64,000 nt of DNA from Crotalaria pallida (lineage: Eukaryota; Streptophyta; Magnoliopsida; Fabales; Fabaceae), in the NCBI GenBank assembly GCA_037953625.1, contig CM075655.1:24260001-24324000 (forward strand), read 5' to 3'. Numbering within the stretch: the first letter of the stretch is position 1; the number at the start of each line of letters is the position of its first letter. Below the pieces are notes generated by a model. The model made no database searches, was not told the origin of the DNA, and was given only the letters and a program-made list of their open reading frames with translations. This document shows positions 54,502-64,000 of the stretch, piece after piece. The position numbers were made by a program, and so were the translations under genes.

Positions 54502-57500
54502 GAAATTTAAGTGGCAAACAAGTAGCAACCTAGGGTGATGACTAATGAAGCCTAAGGATGACTTTCCCCTCCACTTTGTCCCCCACGAACAAGATCCCTC
54601 CCATGCAACAATTAGAGTAGAACGAATTGCCCTTGAAACCCATGCTTTAGACCGAGGACAAGATAGGAAATTCCCTCACCCTTGACTTTGCCTATAGAAC
54701 CGTGTGTGTGTGTGTGTTGGTTCTAGTTCATTTCTCACTTCTTTCATTCATTTCCTTCACAATTCTCACACCAACACAAACACTCTAGTCCAACGGCAAC
54801 CAAAGCTCTTGAGACCTTAGAGAAAGAGAATGGCCGAGAGAGGAGAGAAGAGGAAAAATAAGAGTAGAAACCCAAACCTCCCAACCCAAATACCTTGATT
54901 TCTTTCTTTTAATCACTTCTTTCTTAAAAGATCAAGAAGAAAACCAACCCTTGACCCTTAGAGAGAGGAGGCCGAGGCAACCCTAAGAGGAAGAGAGGAG
55001 GTTTGAAGCTTGAAGATTAGAGTTTTGTTTAAGGTAGTTGTCTAAGAGATAGTTTAATGTAATAATTTTTGTGTTGTAAAGAACTTTGTGATTGACTTCG
55101 TTTAAATTTAATTTTTGTGATGCATGTACTCTTTTCTCATGATCTTGAAGCCTAAATGCTTTGCATGTTATTTCTATGTATTGACCTTAAATATTTGTGC
55201 TTGAAAGCTTTGATCCTTAACTTGTAAGTTTTCTTCTTCACGGTTTGGTTTGAAGCTTGTGTTTAAATTGTGTTTTTACCTAGATCTTCTCTTGCATGTC
55301 TTACATTATGGTAGATCCTTGCAAAAGCATGAAGTTTGAACTTGGTGTGTTTGTTTTGAGTAAAAAGTCTTAATTTTCTTTTGATGCATGTCACAATTTT
55401 AAAGGGAAAATTATAATGATGATTTCGTTGATGTTTGAAAAGAAAATGTTGTTTTCAAGCTTTGCATGTGAAAATAGAACCCAAGATCTTACTTTTGTGC
55501 ATTTTGCTATTTGGCCAAACCTAGGAAAGATAGGAAATCATGTTTGATCCTTATTTTAGTTACATGCATGTTGAAATTTATGTGATCTAAAGATTTTTGA
55601 TATGATCTTTGGTTTTATTGTGATGAATTTATAAAATTAAAGTTTGATGAAATTTTTATGTGAATCTCACGGTTTTGTCTCAAAGTTTGTTATTTTGTTT
55701 TGCATGTGTGTTTCATTGATAGATATAGGGATTTCAAGTATATGAAAGTCTAAATTTTTGATTTAAGACTTAAAAGTGATTTTTGTGTTCCATTCGGTTT
55801 TGGAACAAATTTCATTGAAACCATTTTTATTTTCTTGTGTGTTATTCTTTGAGTTAACTTTGAATGAATAAGATTGGTTTGGTATGTGATTATATAATTA
55901 TGAGTTTGAATTATTTTCCTATGTCCCTTTCGGTTTTGGGAATTCGTCTATTCAAACCATTTTCATTTCCTTTGTGTGTTATGGTTGAGTTTAGCTTCGA
56001 TTAAATGAGTGAATTTGGTATGTAATTATATTATTGAGTTTGGATTATTTCTCTATGTCCAATTCGGTTTGATCAAGAAATAAAAGAAATGAATTGATTT
56101 TCATTTGCATGTTAATTTAGGGACAAAGTTATTTGATTTGAAAGATGTTTGCATGAATTTAATTGAAAATATTCCTTTTCTTTTAATAATTATTTTCGAT
56201 TGTGATGTTTAAAGTAGGATAAAGTATTTAAGTGATTATTTTCCATACATGCATGTTTGTTTAAGTGATAGTAATCATTAGTGTTTGAGATTATGAACAT
56301 AAAACCTTGCCTTACGTGTGATAGGAAATTCGGCCATGCATAGAAAATAATAGGAGTTTGTGTTTGATTCTTGTTTTGTATACATGCATGAATTATAAAT
56401 GATTTAACATGTTTGAAAATGATTTAAATGTTAATATTTGCAAAAGGTTTTAATTTGACTCTTTGTGTTATCTCTTTGGCTTAATCCGGTTTTGACAAAA
56501 TAAAATGATTTGATTGAAAAAGTATTGTTTTTGAAAAGATTTTAATTTAAAGGTGTTTATATTTAAGAACCCTTGAGATAAATGTGGTTTTTAAAGAGAT
56601 CAGAGAACTAAGTATGTTTTTAATCAGTGTTTGAAAAGAGTACTTTAAGTTTTAATCTTCTAAATGTGTTTTTAAATGAATGTTTTACTTGTGATTTTAA
56701 AACCCAAATTGATTTCAAAGTAAACGAATACTTTGTTTTCGAATAAAAAGTCTTGTAACGTTGCTTTATTTTCAAGATAACTGAGTAAGAATGATTTTAA
56801 TAAGAGGGAAATATTTGAGTGCCAGTAACGATTTGGAAGCAGTTACGAACGTCGCACTGGAAACTAAGGAGCGCATTGAAGATCGTCATCGGTTGAGGTG
56901 AGAGAGAAGTTTCCCCCAAACACCGTGGTATTTAGGTAATTTATTAAGCGTTTCGACCATCTCAAAAGTCGAAACTTAGTGGTTCTGAGTCAGTAGCACG
57001 GTGGCAATTGTTTGATTGTGTGGCCACTCGTGTGAAGGAGACAAAGACCACGTGAAATTAGGTAATGTTTACATGTGATAATGTTTGAATGCTAGTATAC
57101 TGTTGTTTTTTTATTTGATGAAATTATTATACATGATAAGATTGAAAATAACGTGAATAATGATGAGTAAGAAGAATAAAGGAAATATGAGATAAAGTTG
57201 AGAAAGATGTTGAGATGTTGTGGAAGTTATAATCGCTGATGGGTAAGAATTGATGAATATGAGGTGGATGAGCCAGAGCTAGGGAAAGTGATGTTGTGTG
57301 GTGATATGAGTTATGATGTTAGTGGAGTTGGACTCCTTTGGGATATTGTGGAAATGAGACTGGTGTTGAGTTGAGCTTGCTCCTCCACTGGTGCTCATTG
57401 AAACAATAAGTTTTCGAAAAGTTTTTGGAATGAAGTTTTATTTTAAGAAAAGGTTTTTGAAAATAAGAATTTTTGAAAAAAGATTTTGGAAAAGGATGGT

Positions 57501-59385
57501 GAAAAGAAATGTTTTTGAAAAGATTTGTGAACGGAGGTTTGGGAAAAAGTGGGTGAAAATAAATTTTCAAAGAGTTTTTGAAAGAGAGATTTTTAAGAGA
57601 TCTTTAAGAGAGTTTTGGAGAGATTTTATGAAAGAGTTGGATATTTTGTGAAAGTTATAAAAGAGTGTTTTGAGATAGTTTTTGAAAAGATTGGTTTGAG
57701 AAAGGATGTTGAAATGAGATTTTAGAAAAGGGAGTTGAAAGGAGATGGTTAAAGGAAACTGTGGAATGAGATGCAAGTGGTTGATGTGATCCTAGCTCTG
57801 TGCTCTGACGCGAAAGATTGTGCAAAGATAGCGGTCGGGACTCATTGAAGGGATGCACGAAGGATGGGCCGACCCTTAGGTTGATCTTAAAAAGAATAAA
57901 AGACTTTTAAAAGATATTAACATACGCGGTGAGGTATGAGAATGCGAAGTAGTGGAGAGGAAGAAACGATAAGTATCTGCGGATACTTAGGACGAGATTG
58001 CATTAGGGGAGGACAATGACGGTGATACATCAAGAAGTCTAGAGTATGTTTCTAGGCAGAACGAACTCCACAAGTGGAGCACTAACGTGGTGGGGACTGG
58101 GTCTAATGCCGTGGCAAGTTCTGCAAATCGAGAACAGTGAGAGGGACTGGAACGGGGCATTGTGTTTGCCACTGTGAGACAGTGAGCCTTGATTATTGAA
58201 TTGATTTGAGGACGAGATCCTCCTGGTCTGGGACCATTTATGTGTTGTGACAGCTGTCGTGCCCGCGTGGTAAAGGTCCTGTACTCCTGTTTGCTTCCGA
58301 CTAGGTTGGGTGGATGACCGAGGAGATGTAGACGTGTGTGCTAACTTTGAGAACGCCCCTCCTCAATGATGATTAAAATCCCCCGCATCATTGACGGATA
58401 CGAATTCATAAAACTTAATTAAGAAAAGATAACTGATGTGGTAAAAGAAATAATTCTTAAGTGAAAGCATGGAAAAGAGAATGAGATGGATGTTGGAATC
58501 AGAGTTCGCAGCGGAAGCGATTGACGGAAGTTCTGTGAATATGTAAAGTTTTGAGAAAAGAAAAGAAATGGAGTAAAGTAGAGGTTTGAATATGATTGCT
58601 TGTATGTGTGGGTTGCTTATATGTTTTTGTTATTCCTTAATATCTTACCTACTGTAATCCCACATCGTTGGCATAACATGCTTGGGAATACTTACTCTCT
58701 CTAGCTCTTCTGTTCTGTATGTTGGTGTTATGATATCTATTCCCTTAGTCTATGGATCCTATCAAGTTCCCGTTCGACATTTGAGACGAAGGAATATGGA
58801 AAGTGAATTATCGAGATCGGACATAGCGCGAAGACACCGAGATCGGTGGGTCAGCGGACGATCATGGTGGATACCGATGCTTTGGTCTGCACACCGTGAC
58901 CCTGAGGCTGAGGAGTTAGAAGAATTGGACAACGACATAGATACTCGGAGGCGGACGTAATCGAGGTCGACCCTAGCAAAGCATTCTCATGGACCATCGT
59001 ATTAAGTTCAATGGGCCTGGTGGTAATCTTTCATTTCCCCTGAAGTATTTTTTATTCCCGGTATTTACTTAGCTTCATTGCAATGCCATGATGTAACCCC
59101 AACTTTTTGTGGAAGAAATTTACTTTAATGGGCTATATTAATTGAGTTGAGAAGAATCAAGTTGCAAAGTGTAGTGCCTTGTGACACTCCGGTTTGGAAC
59201 TTGAACTTCAGCATGAGATATGGAAACACTCTTTAATTACGAAAGGGTTTTGAAAACTTAGTGGTTCTCATACTCATGCTACTCAACCACGTTACATGTT
59301 TAAAAAAAAAAAATTGGCCCACATTTCCACTACCTTTATGAATTAAAATAGTATATTTTTCAAGTGGCCAAATCGGGGTGTTACA
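54502..59385 (+). repeat. 5'-truncated left LTR
   Basis: The first 630 bases of the right LTR (63371-64000) have no counterpart here, so the true LTR start is missing and 54502 is a deletion junction with the Tekay LTR. Contains a short TG run (54706-54717), an AT-rich transcribed part with no supported gene (55030-56800), a purine-rich low-complexity tract of TTTTTGAAAAGA-like words (57410-57760), an ORF at 58682-58960 and the end at GTTACA 59385. Confidence 0.75.
58682..58960 (+). CDS. Possible LTR-embedded ORF, 92 codons
   Basis: Sense-strand ORF close to the 3' end of the LTR, the same relative place as the LTR ORF in the other Tekay-like LTRs. It has a hydrophobic start (MGILTLSSSSVLYVGVMISI), then basic (RHLRRRNMESELSRSDIARR) and acidic (DPEAEELEELDND) parts. 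No sequence similarity to the 157-codon ORF is evident to me. It may be a chance ORF in the R/U5 region. Confidence 0.25.
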   Translation: MGILTLSSSSVLYVGVMISIPLVYGSYQVPVRHLRRRNMESELSRSDIARRHRDRWVSGRSWWIPMLWSAHRDPEAEELEELDNDIDTRRRT

Positions 59386-59389
59386 GAAG

Positions 59390-59401
59390 TGGTATCAGAG
59401 C
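59390..59401 (+). other. Primer binding site (initiator Met tRNA)
   Basis: TGGTATCAGAGC four bases after the LTR end at 59385. Confidence 0.92.
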
Positions 59402-60008
59402 AATGGTTGAACTAAGTAAATGAATACATGGGAAACATACTTCATTGTGAGTCTTGTGTGCTAGTCTAGAATGATTAGGAATAGTAATGCCGAGAGTGTC
59501 TGCATGTTGTTTGGGATGCGTCAGAGTTCGTTGCAGAATTCGAAGATTTGAATCCTAGCAAAACCCAACATCATTGTTTGAACTTATCATTCCTTGATGG
59601 AACCCTTGCTTGTTGTGAGCCCTTCTGTTCAAATATAACCTTCAAGCTTTTGATTTGATTTGAACCTTGAACCTACCTCCTATTACTTGTTACCCATGTT
59701 GATCTCTAAAGTAGCCCTGAACCTTCCTAATTTGATTGAACCCAAAATTTGTGAACCCAGTTCATAAGCTGTTTGATTCTCGAAATTTTGGTTATGACTT
59801 ATGCCAGTCAAGTATTTATTCCTGAACTAAGAATGGATTGTGAGGTGTTGATTGGTTAGATATACGATGCCTGAGGAAATTAAGGACTAGAAGGTACGGA
59901 TAAGGGAGATGTGTGGGTCATAAGGTAGAGTACATCTTTTTAGTCTTTTGGGTTAAGATGGAGGACCATATGAGTCAGTTAGAATTAAGTGTGAATGAGG
60001 GTGATTTG
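59402..60008 (+). other. Interior of the Gypsy derivative, first part
   Basis: About 600 bases with no ORF over 60 codons and no gag motif recognised. It ends at the TSD (TCTGG, 60009-60013) of the inserted solo LTR and resumes at 62346. Confidence 0.55.
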
Positions 60009-60762
60009 TCTGGTGTAACACCCTAATAAATATTACCCTTAATTCCTAAGTATTAAAAATGTGTACTTAAAAATTCCTTTTTAGTTTAGTAAAATCACCC
60101 ATGAAACGGACGGAGTTTCGTCTGTTTTTCGAACTTTCCAAAATTTAACCTGTATATAACATAATCCATATATATAGTCAACAGCCAGCAGGGCTGCACC
60201 ACATGCACATAACAGATAAAAGCCCCATGGGCACAAAATACAACATCCAGTGTCAGTTATCAGGGTGTAAGCGGAATATGTGTACTAGGTGCAACTAGCA
60301 TGATGCTCAAAAATAGCTATGCCAAAAACAATATCCTAAGCCTCATCAAAAATATATGGACATCACAAATACATCAAAAGAATAAGGAGGCTTAGGTCAC
60401 ATATAGTCCTAATCCCCATAATAACCCTACTCTCCCTGTGAGGGAGAGCACTCCTGCTCGGCCGGGAGCTGTGCTAACTCAATCTCTGTACCTGAAAGAT
60501 AGTAAGGGAGTGAGCATTGCACATGAAATAGAATAGAAGTTTCTAGATAGACATAACAACTAAACAGGCCAAACACAATTAGCAATTTATTCACATAAAT
60601 ACAAATTCATCGCAAGCATACCATATTTTCCAATTCCATTAATTTATAAATGTCGGTTCCCTTTTTAGTTAGTTCCTTTCCACCATTTGGTTCCCTTTTA
60701 TTTGTTTTCTCCGTTTCCAAAGAAATTCCTTTTTAAATCCCTTACCTTTTACTTATTTTTAC

Positions 60763-61104
60763 GGTGTATGTATGTCTCCACCAAATTGAAGGCCTACATA
60801 CATACACCAATCACGATGTATGTCTCCACCAAATCGAAGGCCTACATACATCGCATTTCCATTACCTTTACCTTATTTTATCCATTGTCCTTTCCTTTTT
60901 CCTTTTTATTTAGGGTGTATGTATGTCTCCACCAAATCGAAGGCCTACATACATACACCACCGACGATGTATGTCTCCACCAAATCGAAGGCCTACATAC
61001 ATCGCCCCGTTTACGTTATATTGTCTCCCCCAAATCGAAGGCCTACAATACAACACCATTTTACGATGTATCGTCTCCCCCAAATCGAAGGCCTACAATA
61101 CATC
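60763..61104. repeat. Six tandem stem-loops with conserved loop and varying stems
   Basis: Stems: 60763-60774/60797-60808, 60814-60822/60845-60853, 60914-60925/60948-60959, 60965-60973/60996-61004, 61015-61023/61046-61054, 61065-61073/61096-61104. The first four are perfect and the last two have one mismatch each. Every loop is CTCC(A/C)CCAAAT(C/T)GAAGGC plus flanks. Stem sequences differ (GGTGTATGTATG, CGATGTATG, GTT.TATTG, GATGTAT.G) but remain paired. Confidence 0.9.
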
Positions 61105-61976
61105 ACCATGCTTATCCAATGTTAGTTGTCCATATTATATGGCATTAATTTGTCTACCAATTCCATTTAGTATTTACAAAATTATTCCAAGCACAAGCAC
61201 CATCATATTTATAATCAAATAACCACAATTCACTTTTCACATAAACAATTAGAGTACAAATAATAACAAACATCACCTTTCATGTAATCATGCAACACCC
61301 ACATTTCTTTTACACTTGTCCAAATTATTGATTTAAAATCCTAAATTAGGGGTTCATGCCATTTAATTTTCCTCCATAAAAACCTAACCTTATTCTCTAA
61401 TTCTTAGAGTTCCATAATTAATAATTAAGCCTAATTTCAACATTTTCCTTAGTTTCTAAATTGGGGTTTCTAATTTTCTACCCTATCACATAAACTCCTA
61501 GCCAACCATTATATCTAAATACAAACCCTTTCCTAGAACAAGCCAATGCTCACTATATCCACCCCCTTACCTTAACCAAGGAGAGGAAGAGCGGAAAACC
61601 CAAGCCTTCGCTCCGCACGCTCCCAAAACGAAGAGCTCCCAAGCCAAAAAGATAGGGAGAATGATGATAACCTTCTCTAAGCCAAAGGAATGGAAGAATG
61701 ATGAGATTATTGCCCCATTCAAAGAGAAATTCGAATTTCCCCAAAGGGAGGAAAGAGAGAGAGAGAAAACCCAACTTAGAGGGAGAGAGGAACTTCAAGA
61801 ATCATGAATACTTATGTGGAGAGACCAAGAGAGACTTGATGGTGGACTTTGGAGTGATTCCCTTGAAGCTTGATGGATTTGGGATGAGAGATTGGGTGCC
61901 CTAGAGAGAGAAATTTCGTGCATTATGGCCAAAATCACGCGTGAACAACCTTTATTTTTTTCCACTGCAGGGTCGT

Positions 61977-62054
61977 TTAATCGATTATTAATCGATTAAG
62001 GGTTTCCCAACATTCTGGACTTAATCGATTAAGCTGCAGCTTAATCGATTAAGT
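61977..62054. promoter_or_regulatory. TAATCGATTA cluster in a Gypsy LTR
   Basis: Four exact TAATCGATTA copies in under 80 bp. The last two, joined by CTGCAG, form a 36-bp perfect palindrome (62019-62054, two CTTAATCGATTAAG halves). On the minus strand the cluster is about 290-365 bases from the LTR start, and an A/T-rich TATA-like tract (near 61950) follows, the same order as in the Copia LTRs. Confidence 0.6.
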
Positions 62055-62345
62055 TGCAGAGTTTGCAGCACCCCGACTTGGAAAGGCCATAACTTCTTCG
62101 TTAACCGTTGGATCTTCCTCAAATTTTGACACAGGCTTCCTCACCTACCCTACATCACATCCAACGGTGGAATTTTTATTCTAAGATACCAATATTGTTA
62201 TTCTAATTCCCCAATTTCCTATGTTTTAAACTTGAATTTACATGTCTAAATGGCCAATTTTCTAACTTATATCCTAGTTGCTTCTATCCTAAGACTATCA
62301 AAACACAATTTACACTAAGAATTAAATTTAGGATGTTACGTCTGG

Positions 62346-63370
62346 AATTTTGGTTTAGATAGTATCGGGGCAGTAAGACATCCAAGGAAGTCAGAAGAGT
62401 TGAACTCCTAGAATTAGAATTAGAAGGAGTAAATGATATAGTCTAGTGCAAATTGTTATTAATGGTGTGGAAATGGGTAGATGAAGTGAAGACATTTATG
62501 GTCAGAACCCTTAAGTGATAATCAATGTTAGGACAGATGATGGAAGTGTGACGGTAAATTGTGGATTAGAAGAGCCCTGTTAGGAAGGAAGACCTTTAAT
62601 TAGATAGGTAATCATAGGATTCGAAGAACTTCAATGGATTTAGACCTTAAGGTGAAGCATGAAGGATGGAAAAAGGAGTTAGAATGCTCAAGCGGCTGCA
62701 ATCCATAGGAAATAGGAGGAGTAAAGTGAAGCATATGTTAGCAACTGCTTGAAGAAAGGAAGGACTAGTTATGAATAAGATGAAGTTATAAGGGTGAATG
62801 TTTAGTGGAATCTGAGATAATGATAGGATAATTGGGAGGAGGTAAAGAGAAGTCGGGTAAGATGAATAGGAAGCGGTAAGGATTGGGGAGTTGGTGAGAA
62901 TCAAGTTCATGATGCAGTTGAGGTATGTAGCGATAAGGGTTATTAAAGTTGGGGAGTAGATGGAAATTTAAGATTTTGAGGTGACCTGACTAGGCCGAAA
63001 ATTCTTCGAATAGGTAAGTCGGAAGAGGAGCCCTACAAATAGTGTCCTTGCTTAGATTGGCATAAGCATGACGTTCCTTTTCATGTTGCCATTTGTTTCA
63101 AGCAACTTTGAACACCCTAAGAATTTAACCCATTTAACAAAGCCTTGTCATTATACACCATTGTATTTGACAATGGATTGACCCAAGAGACTGCTTCTGC
63201 TAAAGAATCGTTTCAAGAATTTTCGTGATGATAGCTAATAAATGGTACGTCACAACAGTTAGTTCGTATGAGAATGAGGAAGAAGATTGCTACAAGGAGC
63301 TACGCACTCATGAACGAGATGGTTTTGCGCGTCATTTCTCGAGGACGAGAAATCTTCAAGTTGGGGAGAA
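62346..63370 (+). other. Interior of the Gypsy derivative, second part, with PPT
   Basis: No supported ORF. The last 60 bases (CATTTCTCGAGGACGAGAAA and CTTCAAGTTGGGGAGAA) are the usual 3' end of Tekay-type elements, with the PPT directly before the LTR at 63371. The minus-strand 87-codon ORF at 62647-62910 has no recognisable content. Confidence 0.6.
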
Positions 63371-64000
63371 TGTAACATCCCGCATCTTCTGGACTCAAAT
63401 AAATCAATGAGGTTTTATTTAAAAAGAATTTTTGAGAATTTAAGAAGGATTTTCAGAAAAATGATTTTTTTTATTTGAGTGTGATTTCCTGAAAAACCAA
63501 GTTATAATTTTGTTATTTGAGATTTCTTAAAAGAAACGAATTTTCTTTTTATTTGATTTGAGGTTTTTAAATAAATGGTTTCTTTAAAAGTCTTTGATTT
63601 GTATGGAAGTAAGATTTTATTTCAAAGATAAGCTTATTTTGAAATTAAATTGATAAAGTGAATTGATTTTCCTTAAAGTTGCATCTTTGGAATTTTTATA
63701 ATGTGAATGTGTGTTTTCTTACCTTAAGAAATAAAAAGGAAATGCATGAATTGTATGAATGTGAATGAATTGTATGATGTATGTGTGTGCCGTATGTTTT
63801 GAGAGGAACCATGATCCCTAAAAGTGTTGTATGCATGTGTGTGAGATTGAATATGTGCTAAATGTATGCATCATTCCATGACCTAAATGTTATGTGTTGC
63901 TATGATAACATGAAATGAAAATTAGGTGTATGTGTGCATGTGTGTTGTATGTTCAGCCATATAGATAAAGGAACCAAGTAGAAGTTGATTTTCTTAAGCA
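63371..64000 (+). repeat. Start of the right LTR (continues beyond the window)
   Basis: Begins TGTAACATCCCGCATC after the PPT. AT-rich, with TGTATG/TGTGTG-rich stretches from 63740 on. The rest is outside the window, so the length and TSD cannot be determined. Confidence 0.85.

Larger units (their letters stand above)
60014..62340 (-). mobile_element. Solo Gypsy LTR (2327 bp)
   Basis: TSD TCTGG on both sides (60009-60013 and 62341-62345). Plus-strand limits TGTAACACCC and GGATGTTACG, the last base being G where A is expected. On the minus strand the start (GTAACATCCTAAATTTAATT) is the usual Tekay-type LTR start, hence the orientation. No interior or partner LTR exists, so it arose by LTR-LTR recombination. 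Contains six tandem stem-loops and a TAATCGATTA cluster. Short ORFs in it are by-products of the repeats. Confidence 0.88.
54502..64000 (+). mobile_element. Coding-poor Gypsy retrotransposon (Tekay-like LTRs), incomplete at both ends
   Basis: Order on the plus strand: LTR (54502-59385, 5' truncated), PBS 59390, short interior, PPT TTGGGGAGAA (63361-63370), LTR from 63371 beyond the window. LTR ends are GGGGTGTTACA and TGTAACATCCC. Without the inserted solo LTR the interior is only about 1.65 kb and has no credible gag or pol, so this is a large derivative moved in trans. The LTR is at least about 5.5 kb, very long for Gypsy. Confidence 0.75.

Noticed and set aside
57319..57858. Overlapping ORFs on both strands rich in F/K
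   Set aside because: They arise from a purine-rich low-complexity tract of TTTTTGAAAAGA words.
60763..61104. CRISPR-like or tRNA-like units
   Set aside because: The units are stem-loops of about 40 bp with conserved loops. There is no tRNA cloverleaf, CCA end or anticodon arm, and the context is a solo LTR.
61553..61904. ORFs around GAGAGA-rich sequence in the solo LTR
   Set aside because: Both strands are open by composition only, with no domain and no match to the other LTR ORFs.

Overview
This window looks like heterochromatic DNA from a repeat-rich flowering plant. A dicot, probably a legume, is my reading from the style of the elements, but the lineage call is low confidence. I find no intact host gene. 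Nearly everything can be assigned to nested LTR retrotransposons plus one CACTA DNA transposon, and several nesting steps are proven to the base by target-site duplications (TSDs) and matching LTR lengths.

Left block (1-8616): the decayed 3' internal part of an LTR element (1-3417) ends in a polypurine tract (PPT) and runs into a perfect 133-bp inverted repeat (3414-3703). A truncated Tekay-like Gypsy LTR on the minus strand follows (3704-7372) and carries two minisatellites. It abuts an Athila-type gag-pol fragment (7373-8616, minus), whose other half lies at 20833-21040.

Copia block (8617-20827): a SIRE-type Copia element with TSD AATGT splits the Athila fragment. Its 5' LTR carries a 3511-bp CACTA element (9674-13184, TSD AAC) that holds a captured beta-tubulin exon. 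Subtracting the insert leaves 1732 bp, exactly the length of the other LTR. Gag is intact. Pol is in the same frame but interrupted by stops.

21041-24589: a 5'-truncated, non-autonomous Copia-like element. Its single ORF resembles the plant family called Transposase_32, and its 3' LTR is cut by the next element.

Tekay block (24590-54501, minus): a chromodomain Gypsy element with LTRs of about 3.6 kb. It is split at a GTAAG TSD by a Tat-type Gypsy element (28554-49232, minus, two 581-bp LTRs). The Tat element encodes gag, protease, two RNase H domains and integrase on the minus strand but has lost reverse transcriptase. It also carries an accessory gene on the opposite strand (PF04195-like). 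That gene is split first by a gag-only Copia element (30009-38009, two 2122-bp LTRs, TSD GTTTC) and then by a solo Tekay-like LTR (38465-42075).

Right block (54502-64000): a coding-poor Gypsy element on the plus strand. Its 5' LTR is truncated at a junction with the truncated Tekay LTR, and a solo LTR (60014-62340, TSD TCTGG) sits in its interior.

The most interesting signals lie inside LTRs. One is a roughly 157-codon ORF in the Tekay-like LTRs whose differences between two LTR families are overwhelmingly synonymous. A second is a set of tandem stem-loops with compensating stem changes. A third is the presence of dense palindromic TAATCGATTA clusters in unrelated Copia and Gypsy LTRs.
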